Positions 52,582-60,248 of a stretch of DNA of 64,000 bases are shown here, piece after piece (the first letter of the stretch is position 1; every line of letters begins with the position of its first letter). The translations under genes were made by a program, and so were the position numbers. This DNA is from Spirochaetia bacterium 38H-sp (lineage in GTDB: Bacteria > Spirochaetota > Spirochaetia > Winmispirales > Winmispiraceae): assembly GCA_039023545.1 (NCBI GenBank), contig JBCHKQ010000001.1, positions 744,001 to 808,000 of the forward strand, written 5' to 3'. Below the pieces are notes generated by a model. That model was not told the DNA's origin. It was given only the letters and a program-made list of their open reading frames with translations, and did no database searches.

Positions 52582-52969
52582 GAAAAAAATATCTTGGGTT
52601 ACTTTGCTGATAGCGTTAGGGCTCCTTGTCTATTCCATCTATCATTTTGTAGTTGGCCTAGTGCTCTGGGCTTCTGTTAAGCTTCTTATTGCAGTCGGCC
52701 TTATTATAAGCGCGCTATGGGATGACAGACGTGCTACTGTACTTATGGGCCATCTTATTATTGTTGCCGGGGCTTTTCTCTTTACAGCGGGAATATATCT
52801 TGCTCCTTATATACAAAAGCGTGTTATGGAAACCGGCGAGGTGAGTATTCTGGACATAATAACATTCCCCTTGTTTTGGGGCATCTTCGCCATGGGCGGA
52901 GGAGTCTGTGCCATATACCATGGCTTCTGCAGATGCGTAAGACACGAATGGAAAATAAAAGCGGAGTGA
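52571..52969 (+). CDS. Small integral membrane protein of unknown function
   Basis: 132 residues with four predicted helices (WVTLLIALGLLVYSIYHFVV, VKLLIAVGLIISALW, MGHLIIVAGAFLFTAGIYLA, FPLFWGIFAMGGGVCAIYH). Start overlaps the dehydrogenase stop by 11 bp, so it is co-translated. No family recognised. Confidence 0.65.
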   Translation: MKFRKKISWVTLLIALGLLVYSIYHFVVGLVLWASVKLLIAVGLIISALWDDRRATVLMGHLIIVAGAFLFTAGIYLAPYIQKRVMETGEVSILDIITFPLFWGIFAMGGGVCAIYHGFCRCVRHEWKIKAE

Positions 52970-53035
52970 AATTTTTCTTGCTTTTTTGTCAATAATTTCT
53001 TATCATTTATGTAAACTATATCAAAGGAGTTTATT

Positions 53036-53422
53036 ATGGCATTGGGTAACTGGATAAAAAGCGATGACTTTAAAAAGGAAAAACATGTACCTGTGATAGA
53101 ACTCCCCTCTGACATCAAGAAGGGTGAGCCTTTTATCGTAACCGTTACCGTGGGAAAAGAAATTGCCCACCCCAATACACCCGGTCACTTTATACAGTGG
53201 ATAAAGCTCTACTTTAAAGGCCAGGACTCCAACTTCCCCGTTGACCTTGGACTTGCCGAGTTTAATGCTCACGGTGCTGCTGCAGGAGATGCACAGGGGC
53301 CTGCGCTTACAGAGCCGGAGGCTATCTTTAAGGTAAAGCTGGACGAACCGGGAACTATTGTTGCAGAAAGCTATTGCAATATCCACGGCTTGTGGGAGAG
53401 CAGCGTAGAAGTCACTTTCTGA
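53036..53422 (+). CDS. Superoxide reductase (neelaredoxin/desulfoferrodoxin type)
   Basis: 128 residues. The mononuclear iron site is complete: Glu15-Lys16-His17 loop, His45, His51 (AHPNTPGHFIQW), Cys114 and His117 (SYCNIHGLW). The N-terminal rubredoxin-like desulforedoxin Cys4 domain is absent, giving the one-iron class. It reduces superoxide to peroxide without oxygen release, typical of anaerobes. AAAGGAG precedes the ATG; own terminator. Confidence 0.94.
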   Translation: MALGNWIKSDDFKKEKHVPVIELPSDIKKGEPFIVTVTVGKEIAHPNTPGHFIQWIKLYFKGQDSNFPVDLGLAEFNAHGAAAGDAQGPALTEPEAIFKVKLDEPGTIVAESYCNIHGLWESSVEVTF

Positions 53423-53443
53423 CCGCAAGACCTTGCAGTAAGT

Positions 53444-53470
53444 AAAGCCCCCTTATGGGGGCTTTTTTTT
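53444..53470 (+). terminator. Terminator of the superoxide reductase gene
   Basis: AAAGCCCCC, TTAT loop, GGGGGCTTTTTTTT. The repeat element at 53473 starts 2 bp after its T-tract, so the two are separate structures. Confidence 0.93.
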
Positions 53471-53472
53471 AT

Positions 53473-53628
53473 ACCGAACGCACCATGACACACAGCGTCA
53501 TGGTGCTGCCTCTGCCAGAAGCAAAACAGGCAAGATTCTGTGTTATGAGCATGTTCTTTGCCTAAAGCAGGCAGAAGGCGAGCAGCTTTTGTGGTTTGCC
53601 ATATGCAAAGCGCCTTCTGCCGTTCGGT
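53473..53628. repeat. Full-length composite ACCGAACG element (copy 13, 156 bp)
   Basis: ACCGAACG (53473-53480), arms CACCATGAC / GTCATGGTG (53481-53489, 53497-53505), CTGCCTCTGCCAG; right half TAAAGCAGGCAG, arms GCAGAAGGCG (53571-53580) / CGCCTTCTGC (53611-53620), CGTTCGGT (53621-53628). Close relative of the copy at 61757 over its whole length. Confidence 0.9.
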
Positions 53629-53658
53629 TAAAAAAACGTTAAACCAACGAATAAGTAT

Positions 53659-53685
53659 TTGACAATTTGAATTGTATGGTATAAT
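53659..53685 (+). promoter_or_regulatory. Promoter of the SDR-uxaC operon with overlapping regulator site
   Basis: TTGACA (53659-53664) and TATAAT (53680-53685) at 15-bp spacing (TAATAT at 17 bp also fits). The -10 is part of ATTGTATGGTATAAT (53671-53685), which matches the sites at 55999 and 57450 at 13-14 of 15 positions. A related ATGTATGATATAT follows at 53686-53698. Confidence 0.75.
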
Positions 53686-53713
53686 ATGTATGATATATTA
53701 TAGGAGGATGTGT

Positions 53714-54532
53714 ATGGGAATTCAGATTATATGGGATCTTTCTAATGAAGTTGTGGTCATAACCGGTGGTACGGGGATGATAGGCCGAGCTTTTGCAGTG
53801 GCTCTTGCTGGCTGTGGTGCAAAGGTTGCGATATGGGGAAGAGGCAGGACCGTACCGGTGGAAGATTCTGTAGAATTAGTCAGAGAAAAACTGGCTGGTA
53901 ATTGTATTGTTATTGGTCATTCTGTTGATACGGGTGATGTCAAAGCTGTGGAAGAGGCTTTTTGTGATGTGGAAAAAACGCTGGGAACTCCTACCGTTCT
54001 TATAAACGGAGTTGGTGGCAATAAGGGGAAGGCCGATTTTCTTGATATGGATGTTTCCTGGTTTGAGGATGTGTTTAGGGTAAATCTTATGAGTGGTCTG
54101 GTTGTCCCTACTCAATTGTTTGCCAGAAAATGGGTAGAAAAGGGGATAAGCGGTAGTATCGTAAATATAGCATCAATGGCATCTTATAAGCCTCTGTCCG
54201 GTGTTTATGCTTATGCTGCAGCAAAGGCAGCGGTGGTAAATCTTACTCTTGGGCTTGCTCGGGAGTTAGCAGCCCATAATATAAGGGTTAATGCTATTGC
54301 TCCCGGCTTTTTTGTGGGAGCTCAAAATAAGGACCTGTTATATGATGATTATGATAACGGTGTGCTTTCTGATAGAGGTAAGCAGATTATAAGCCGTACC
54401 CCTTTTGGCCGCTTTGGCAGAGAGGAGGATTTGTATGGAGCTGTTGTCTTTCTTTCCAGCCGCAAGGCTTCTGGATTTATTACAGGAGTGACCATTCCTG
54501 TGGATGGCGGATTCCTTGTTGATAATATTTGA
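53714..54532 (+). CDS. Short-chain dehydrogenase, probable fructuronate/mannonate oxidoreductase
   Basis: 272 residues from ATG 53714, set by AGGAGG 6 bp upstream. Classical SDR features: VVITGGTGMIGRAFA cofactor loop, NGVGGN (NNAG-type), catalytic Ser in IVNIASMAS, YAYAAAKAA (Tyr-x3-Lys), IRVNAIAPGFFV, and ITGVTIPVDGGF. Placed directly before uxaC it most likely interconverts fructuronate and mannonate in glucuronate catabolism, a role some SDRs fill in place of UxuB. Specificity is inferred from context. Confidence 0.85.
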   Translation: MGIQIIWDLSNEVVVITGGTGMIGRAFAVALAGCGAKVAIWGRGRTVPVEDSVELVREKLAGNCIVIGHSVDTGDVKAVEEAFCDVEKTLGTPTVLINGVGGNKGKADFLDMDVSWFEDVFRVNLMSGLVVPTQLFARKWVEKGISGSIVNIASMASYKPLSGVYAYAAAKAAVVNLTLGLARELAAHNIRVNAIAPGFFVGAQNKDLLYDDYDNGVLSDRGKQIISRTPFGRFGREEDLYGAVVFLSSRKASGFITGVTIPVDGGFLVDNI

Positions 54533-54546
54533 TTATGGAGTTTTTT

Positions 54547-55953
54547 ATGAAATCTTTTCTTGATAATGATTTTTTGTTGGAAAACAAGGTAGCACAAGAG
54601 TTGTATCATGAAGTTGCTGCTAATATGCCAATTTATGACTATCATACTCACCTCTCGCCGGAGGATATACAGGCTGACAGGATTTTTAATGATCTTGGAG
54701 AGGTATGGCTTTCTTGTGACCATTATAAGTGGCGGGCAATGCGTTCTGCCGGTATTCCCGAGGAGTATGTTACGGGCAAGGCTTCTTTTAGGGAAAAGTT
54801 TTTTGCATGGGCTGATATTGTTCCCATGCTGATAGGTAATCCTTTGTACCATTGGACACATCTTGAGCTGAGGCGATATTTTGGTATAGAAGAAGTCTTG
54901 TCTTCTTCTACTGCAGAGAAAGTTTATAATAGAGCTACAGAAATGTTGCAAAGTAGAGAGTTTTCTGTCAGGAGTTTGCTTAAGAGAATGAATGTGACTC
55001 TCATCTGCACAACCGATGATCCTGTAAGTAGTCTTTCTCCTCATAGAGAACTAGCAAGGGAAGGCTTTCCAGTAAAGGTGTTGCCAACATTCAGACCGGA
55101 TTCTGCGCTAAATTATTATCAGCCTGCCGCATGGAATGTTTATATCGATGAGCTTTCTGAGGTGTCAGGTATTGATATAGTAGATTTTTGGGATTATCTT
55201 GAAGCTTTAAAAAAGCGTGTGGATTTTTTTCATGAATCGGGATGCAGAATTTCCGATCATGCCATGCTTGCTCCCGTGTATAATATCCTGCCGGAAGCCG
55301 AGCTCAAAAAGGCTTTTTCTATTTTGAGAAGCGGTAAGGATATTTCTTTGGAATTACAGAAAGGACTTTATACTCATACTCTTCTTTTTCTGGGAAAACT
55401 ATATCACGAAAGAAACTGGGCCATGCAGATACATATAGGAGCTCTCAGAAACAATAATACCAGGCTGTTTGAGTCTTTTGGTCCTGATGTTGGATGTGAT
55501 TCCATAGGGGATTTATCCATTGCAGAATCGCTTGCCAGATTTCTAGATACTTTGGACAGAGAATCGAAATTGCCTCGTACCATATTGTATGTACTAAATC
55601 CCAGAGATAATTATGTATTAGGAACAATGATAGGTAATTTCCAGGATGGAAGTATTCCAGGTAAAATTCAGTTTGGTTCTGCATGGTGGTTTAACGATCA
55701 GCGTGATGGGATAGAATCTCAGTTAAAAGCTCTTGCCAATCTGGGAGTTCTTTCTTCTTTTGTTGGCATGCTTACGGATTCTAGAAGTTTTATGTCTTTC
55801 CCGAGGCACGAGTACTTTAGGCGTGTTTTTTGTAATCTCATAGGAAAATGGGTGGAGTCAGGGGAATATCCATATGATAGGGATATTCTTGAGTTGATTG
55901 TTAAAAAGGTTTCTTATAAAAATGCATGTTTTTACTTTGATATACCTATGTAG
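54547..55953 (+). CDS. uxaC: Glucuronate isomerase
   Basis: 468 residues from ATG 54547 with GGAG 6 bp before it. PIYDYHTHLSPEDIQADRIF carries the metal-binding HxH, and LGEVWLSCDHYKWRAMRSAG, TTDDPVSSLSPH, LPTFRPD and MQIHIGALRNNNTRLFE are UxaC signature regions. It isomerises D-glucuronate to D-fructuronate (and galacturonate to tagaturonate). It follows the SDR gene by 14 bp. Confidence 0.96.
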   Translation: MKSFLDNDFLLENKVAQELYHEVAANMPIYDYHTHLSPEDIQADRIFNDLGEVWLSCDHYKWRAMRSAGIPEEYVTGKASFREKFFAWADIVPMLIGNPLYHWTHLELRRYFGIEEVLSSSTAEKVYNRATEMLQSREFSVRSLLKRMNVTLICTTDDPVSSLSPHRELAREGFPVKVLPTFRPDSALNYYQPAAWNVYIDELSEVSGIDIVDFWDYLEALKKRVDFFHESGCRISDHAMLAPVYNILPEAELKKAFSILRSGKDISLELQKGLYTHTLLFLGKLYHERNWAMQIHIGALRNNNTRLFESFGPDVGCDSIGDLSIAESLARFLDTLDRESKLPRTILYVLNPRDNYVLGTMIGNFQDGSIPGKIQFGSAWWFNDQRDGIESQLKALANLGVLSSFVGMLTDSRSFMSFPRHEYFRRVFCNLIGKWVESGEYPYDRDILELIVKKVSYKNACFYFDIPM

Positions 55954-55984
55954 AATGTATAAATAAGAGATAATCAAATATGAT

Positions 55985-56013
55985 TTGATTTGTATCTGAT
56001 TGTATGATACAAT
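55985..56013 (+). promoter_or_regulatory. Autoregulated promoter of the GntR/LacI-type regulator
   Basis: TTGATT (55985-55990), 17-bp spacer, TACAAT (56008-56013). The -10 is the right half of ATTGTATGATACAAT (55999-56013), a perfect palindrome around a central G and the best copy of the shared site. Confidence 0.8.
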
Positions 56014-56035
56014 GCTTGACAAATGAACGGATTAT

Positions 56036-57160
56036 ATGGATTTTATTGATATGAAAAATTATGAACCTTTGGATAAGAAGTACATAGAGATTGCAGAAAA
56101 ACTAAAGGGTGAAATTCTAACGGGAAAGTATAAAGAAGGAGACAAAATCCCCACTATAAGGGAACTCTCCTTGTTGTATGGAGTAAATCCTCAGACTGTC
56201 AATAAAGCAACAGCTTACTTGGCAAGTATGGGGTATCTGCAACCCAGACAGGGGATAGGTTCTTTTGTTACAAGACCTTCTCTGTTGTCAAAAAATCATG
56301 GTATCTGGATGCTTGTTGATAAGAATAGAAGCAGGCTGTTTTCCAATTTAAACGAAGTGTCCTCTTACCACGCAAAGGATATATATCTTTCTTATCTACT
56401 GGAGATGAATCAGCGGGATGTGCCAGGAGGATTTTTCATCTATGAAGAAGGGGCTTCTAAAATTCCGGAGGATTTTCGTGAGAAGGCCAGGAGTGCTGAG
56501 GGGTTTATAGTGCAGGGGTCTTTGCCTGATTCTTATATAAGTTTTCTGGTGGAAAATAATATTCCTACTGTTTTAATAAATAGAAGGATTCCTGATAAAT
56601 ATAAAAATAAAGGAAGATTGGGGTCTGTATTAATAGATAACAAGCCTCTTGAGCAGTTGGTCAATTATCTGGTTAGTATGGGACATAAAAGGCTTTTGTA
56701 TCTTCTTTCTTCTGAATTCGAAGAAAACGAGGTTTTTAAAGAGAGACTCTCTATAGTAAGGAAAACTTTAGAAGGATGGGGCGAAGGCGTTCATTTTGAT
56801 ATTTTTAAGTATCATCCCGGAGACCCTGACTATGTTGAGTCTTTTAAGAAAAAAATAGGAGATGGCTTTTCTGCAGGTGTAGGGTATAACGATATTTCTG
56901 CTTTAGGAATCTATTCTCTTGCTCATATGTGCGGGATGAGTATCCCAGAAAATTTTTCTGTAGTAGGTTTTGATGATATCATGGCTTCCAGCTCTGCAGT
57001 ACCTCCTCTTACTACTATAAGAGTTGATAGAGGAGGTCTTGTCCTTAAGGCGATAGAGGTTCTTGATGTTTTAATTAGAGAAAATGGGAACTGCTATATA
57101 GAGGAGTTGTTTCCTACGAGCGTGGTTTTTAGACGGTCTGTTGTTGTGAGAGCTTTATAA
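56036..57160 (+). CDS. GntR-type winged helix fused to LacI-type effector domain (AraR-like regulator)
   Basis: 374 residues. Residues 14-82 are the GntR winged helix (KKYIEIAEKLKGEILTGKYKEGDKIPTIRELS, VNPQTVNKATAYLASMGYL). Residues ~90-374 are a LacI/periplasmic-binding-like domain (GFIVQGSLPDSYISFLVENN, VLIDNKPLEQLVNYLVSMGHKR, FSVVGFDDIMASSSAVPPLTTIRVD). The layout is that of AraR. The palindrome overlapping its own -10 recurs at the SDR-uxaC and ABC promoters, so it is the likely local repressor, induced by a sugar acid. Start codon choice between 56036 and 56051 is open. Confidence 0.9.
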   Translation: MDFIDMKNYEPLDKKYIEIAEKLKGEILTGKYKEGDKIPTIRELSLLYGVNPQTVNKATAYLASMGYLQPRQGIGSFVTRPSLLSKNHGIWMLVDKNRSRLFSNLNEVSSYHAKDIYLSYLLEMNQRDVPGGFFIYEEGASKIPEDFREKARSAEGFIVQGSLPDSYISFLVENNIPTVLINRRIPDKYKNKGRLGSVLIDNKPLEQLVNYLVSMGHKRLLYLLSSEFEENEVFKERLSIVRKTLEGWGEGVHFDIFKYHPGDPDYVESFKKKIGDGFSAGVGYNDISALGIYSLAHMCGMSIPENFSVVGFDDIMASSSAVPPLTTIRVDRGGLVLKAIEVLDVLIRENGNCYIEELFPTSVVFRRSVVVRAL

Positions 57161-57188
57161 TATTGTGTTTGTTTCTCAATACTGATGA

Positions 57189-57214
57189 GGACTGTTCCTG
57201 TTTGGGAACAGTCC
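57189..57214 (+). terminator. Hairpin after the regulator gene
   Basis: Perfect 10-bp stem GGACTGTTCC / GGAACAGTCC with a 6-nt loop, 29 bp after the stop codon. Only a poor T-run follows (TTGCTGTGTT). Confidence 0.65.
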
Positions 57215-57436
57215 TTGCTGTGTTCCATTATTTTTATTGATCCTGCTGGTTTCTCTGATTGCTTATATCTGACTATATAAATCAAAGCATGATTTAATAA
57301 TAGCTACTTTTGTCTATTTTGTTCTCGCAAGTTAATTCTATCTGTTTTATCCGTTGTATTGGTATTAAACCTTCTTTAGATTGGTTATTGATGAAGCTAA
57401 TGTTAATAAAAATACCATACAATTAGAAAAAAGAAT
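57215..57436. other. Non-coding region upstream of the collapsed ABC locus
   Basis: No gene seen. It holds two partial regulator sites: TTGTATTGGTATT at 57354-57366 and, on the minus strand, ATTGTATGGTATTTT at 57423-57409. Both resemble the 15-bp site of the GntR-type regulator, suggesting extra binding sites upstream of the 57437 promoter. Confidence 0.5.
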
Positions 57437-57478
57437 TTGACAATATGAAATTGTATGATATAATATATATCATACAAA
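57437..57478 (+). promoter_or_regulatory. Promoter and double regulator site of the former ABC transporter operon
   Basis: TTGACA (57437-57442), 16-bp spacer, TATAAT (57459-57464), both perfect. ATTGTATGATATAAT (57450-57464) overlaps the -10, and its inverted partner TTTGTATGATATATA lies on the minus strand at 57478-57464; together TTGTATGATAT and ATATCATACAA form an 11-bp inverted repeat with 5-bp spacing. Confidence 0.8.
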
Positions 57479-57479
57479 C

Positions 57480-57674
57480 ATGGAGGCAACGGTGAAAAAG
57501 ATTGGTAAAGGGTACCGGTTGATAGACCAAAAGGCCCTGTGGCTAATGTTGGTACCAGTAATTGTTTACTTCATTGTCTTTAGGTATCTCCCTATGGGGG
57601 GTATTATTATTGCCTTTAAAAGGTACAGTCCTTTTAGAGGGTTTGTAGAAAGCCCTTGGGTTGGGTTAATGTAA
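57480..57674 (+). pseudogene. Truncated sugar ABC transporter permease (LplB type, N-terminus only)
   Basis: About 64 residues remain: ALWLMLVPVIVYFIVFRYLPMGGIIIAFKRYSPFRGF, then ESPWVGL. This is the N-terminal helix and first loop of LplB-type polysaccharide/sugar permeases, which are normally about 300 residues. The frame ends at a stop right after the PWVGL block, where the sequence jumps into an unrelated coding fragment. Promoter, operator and start region are intact. Confidence 0.88.
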
Positions 57675-57921
57675 GGAATATCCTGACGCCCTATCAAAAT
57701 TGATAAGGGATTTTGTAAGACAGGATGACGGGCTGCTAATCACTTTTTATGACGGAGAAGTTGTCTATTTGAGTTTGGGCGAGAAGAAAGATAGAGATAT
57801 TTTTCTGGGAGAGAAGAAGTACACAGGAAATATTGCTCTAATAAGAACCTTCCCTGACTCTTCTGATGTGACCATTGTGTATTCTTCTATGCCCCAGCCT
57901 ATTAAAGCGGCTAATACTTAA
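57670..57921 (+). pseudogene. C-terminal fragment of an unidentified gene
   Basis: An open frame with normal codon character but no start: CKEYPDALSKLIRDFVRQDDGL, LITFYDGEVVYLSLGEKK, IALIRTFPDSSDVTIVYSSMPQPIKAANT. It begins where the permease fragment stops (TAA at 57667-57669 lies just before in its frame). It looks like the tail of an enzyme gene that once ended the ABC operon. Family not recognised. Confidence 0.6.
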
Positions 57922-57963
57922 TATGGTGCAGAGGACATAATAATCCTCACCAGAAATTTTTAT

Positions 57964-58001
57964 TGCTCCTGGCTTAAGTGCTATAGGCTAATAGCCGGGA
58001 G
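57964..58001 (+). terminator. Hairpin between gene fragment and HAD gene
   Basis: GCTCCTGGCT and AGCCGGGAGC pair as a 10-bp stem with one G-T pair around an 18-nt loop. No strong T-run, so it may be a weak terminator of the old operon. Confidence 0.5.
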
Positions 58002-58053
58002 CTGTTATCAATTGTGTTACTATTGTTAATAATTTGTTTTAAAAGGATTTTTT

Positions 58054-58941
58054 ATGGCAGCATATGATATATCTTCTTTAAAAAAAGAAAAAGATTTTTT
58101 TATAGGTATAGATTCTGACGGATGTGTTTTTGATAGTATGGAACTCAAACATAAAGAATGTTTCTGTCCGGAATTTATTTATCATTTTTCTTTACAGACT
58201 GTTTCCAGATATGCCAGACAAGTTTGGGATTTTGTAAATCTGTATTCAAAAAATCGTGGACTTAATCGTTTTCTTGCTCTTGTAAAGGCTATTGATTTTC
58301 TTTCTACTCATCCTGATGTGCAAAAACGTTCTCCTTCGCTTCCTTATCTTGCATCTCTCAGGGGTTGGGTTAAGCGCGAAACAAAATTGGGGATGAACAC
58401 TCTTAAAACAGAAATAACACAAAATCCTGATCAGGAACTCAAGAGAGTTTATGAATGGTCAAAGGATGTCAACACTGCAGTTGCCAGAATGGTAAAAGGA
58501 GGTGTTCCTCCTTTCCCTTATGTAAAAGAATCCATGAAACTTATGACCCAATATGCAGACACTCTTGTTGTAAGCCAGACACCTTTTGATACTCTTAAGC
58601 ATGAGTGGGAAGAGCAGGGAATAATTGGCTATATGAAGGCCATAGCCGGACAAGAGGTTGGTAATAAGGCAGAACAGATTGCTGTGGCCGCAAAACAGGG
58701 ATATAAACCTACCCATATGCTTATGATTGGGGATGCACCAGGTGATTTGGAGTCAGCAAAAGCCAACAATGTTATGTTCTTTCCCATTATCCCAGGACAA
58801 GAAGAAAATTCATGGAAAGAGTTATATGAGGAGGGACTTATGCGTTTCTTTGAAGAAAAATATGCTGGGGAATATCAGGAAAGCTTGATAGAGAGATTCA
58901 ATAAGTCATTACCTTCTGTGCCTCCCTGGGAGGAAGTATGA
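58054..58941 (+). CDS. HAD-superfamily hydrolase with large insertion
   Basis: 295 residues. Motif I FIGIDSDGCVFDSM has the DxD pair (DSDG), motif II TLVVSQTPFDTL with Ser/Thr, Lys near QEVGNKAEQ, and motif IV MLMIGDAPGDLESA. A helical insert of about 120 residues separates motif I from motif II. Probably dephosphorylates a sugar or sugar-acid phosphate. Overlaps the LarA-like gene by 4 bp and precedes a 6-phosphogluconate dehydrogenase. Confidence 0.85.
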   Translation: MAAYDISSLKKEKDFFIGIDSDGCVFDSMELKHKECFCPEFIYHFSLQTVSRYARQVWDFVNLYSKNRGLNRFLALVKAIDFLSTHPDVQKRSPSLPYLASLRGWVKRETKLGMNTLKTEITQNPDQELKRVYEWSKDVNTAVARMVKGGVPPFPYVKESMKLMTQYADTLVVSQTPFDTLKHEWEEQGIIGYMKAIAGQEVGNKAEQIAVAAKQGYKPTHMLMIGDAPGDLESAKANNVMFFPIIPGQEENSWKELYEEGLMRFFEEKYAGEYQESLIERFNKSLPSVPPWEEV

Positions 58942-60212
58942 TTTATTTTGAAAGAGGTGGAGAGCAATTATCGCTCTCCGATGATGACCTCAAAGAAGGA
59001 CTTTATATTGCTCTGGAACGTTTTGGTAAAGTAAATAGTGCTTTGATTGTTCCTCCAGATATTACAAGGCTGCATTCCAAGGCTGGTGAGCTTTCTTGCA
59101 TGGCTTATCACTATCTTGGCGATGCTTGCAAAGGTGTTTTACCGGCCTTGGGTACCCATGTTCCTATGACTTATGAAGAAAAAAGAAAAATGTATCCCGA
59201 TATACCTCTTGATTTGTTTATTGATCACAACTGGAGAACAGATGTAGTGACGCTAGGTGAAGTTCCTGCTGAGTATGTGAGAGAGGTTTCCGAGGGTAAG
59301 GTTAGCTTCTCATGGCCAGCACAGGTAAATTATCATCTGCTGGAAAATCATGATTTGATTCTTTCTATAGGTCAGGTTGTTCCACATGAGGTAATAGGGC
59401 TTGCAAATTATACTAAGAATATCTTTGTAGGAACCGGTGGTTCCGAAGGAATAAACAAAAGTCATTATTTGGGTGCTGTATATGGGATGGAACGTATGAT
59501 GGGCAGAATCCATACTCCTGTCCGTAAGGTTATGGGATATGCTGCTTCTCATTTTTGCAGAGAGATTCCCATCTTATATGTCCTCACTGTTCTGTCTCCC
59601 GATGACTCTGGCAGACTTGTTGTTAGAGGATTGTATATAGGTGACGATGATGCTTGTTTTGAGAAAGCAGCTTCTCTTTCTCAGCAAGTTAATATCACTT
59701 ATCTTGATCAACCTGTAGATAAGGTTGTTGTTTATCTTGATCCTCACGAATACCGAAGTACCTGGCTTGGGAATAAGTCAATTTATAGAACAAGAATGGC
59801 AATTGCAGATAGAGGAGAACTTATAGTTCTTGCTCCTGGCGTAAAGGAGTTTGGTGAGGATGCTACTATAGATAGGTTAATCCGCAAGCATGGATACAAG
59901 GGTACTCCTTATATTCTTGCTGCTGTAGAAAAAGATAACGAACTCAGAGAAAATTTGAGTGCTCCTGCTCATCTTATTCATGGTTCTTCGGAAGGGCGGT
60001 TTACGGTTACATATGCTGCTGGAGGACTGAGTAAAGAAGAGGTGGAATCCGTAGGTTTTAATTATATGGATTCTGATAAAGCCATTGATTTATATATGCC
60101 AGAAGATCTTAATGCCGGATGGAAGGAGAAAAATGGAGAACGTTATTATTTTATTCCCAATCCGGGTGTAGGGCTTTGGGCATGGCGCAAAAAATTTTGG
60201 GAAGAAGAGTAA
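58938..60212 (+). CDS. LarA-family (DUF2088) nickel-pincer racemase/epimerase homologue
   Basis: 424 residues. LarA-like landmarks: IVPPDITRLHS (DxTR motif), ALGTHVPMTYEEKRKMYPD (catalytic His region), VVPHEVIGLANYTKNIFVGTGGSEG (second His and the Lys that binds the pincer cofactor). LarA homologues racemise or epimerise 2-hydroxy acids at the alpha carbon. The cluster with a HAD phosphatase and 6-phosphogluconate dehydrogenase suggests a sugar acid as substrate. The larB/larC/larE cofactor genes are not in the window. Confidence 0.85.
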   Translation: MIYFERGGEQLSLSDDDLKEGLYIALERFGKVNSALIVPPDITRLHSKAGELSCMAYHYLGDACKGVLPALGTHVPMTYEEKRKMYPDIPLDLFIDHNWRTDVVTLGEVPAEYVREVSEGKVSFSWPAQVNYHLLENHDLILSIGQVVPHEVIGLANYTKNIFVGTGGSEGINKSHYLGAVYGMERMMGRIHTPVRKVMGYAASHFCREIPILYVLTVLSPDDSGRLVVRGLYIGDDDACFEKAASLSQQVNITYLDQPVDKVVVYLDPHEYRSTWLGNKSIYRTRMAIADRGELIVLAPGVKEFGEDATIDRLIRKHGYKGTPYILAAVEKDNELRENLSAPAHLIHGSSEGRFTVTYAAGGLSKEEVESVGFNYMDSDKAIDLYMPEDLNAGWKEKNGERYYFIPNPGVGLWAWRKKFWEEE

Positions 60213-60248
60213 CAAGTTTGGCGACATAAATTTTTTAAGGAGTTTTGT

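Noticed and set aside
57480-57921. Treating the permease fragment and the following frame as two small intact genes
   Set aside because: The first ends within the first loop of a 300-residue permease family and the second has no start codon or ribosome-binding site, so both are broken.
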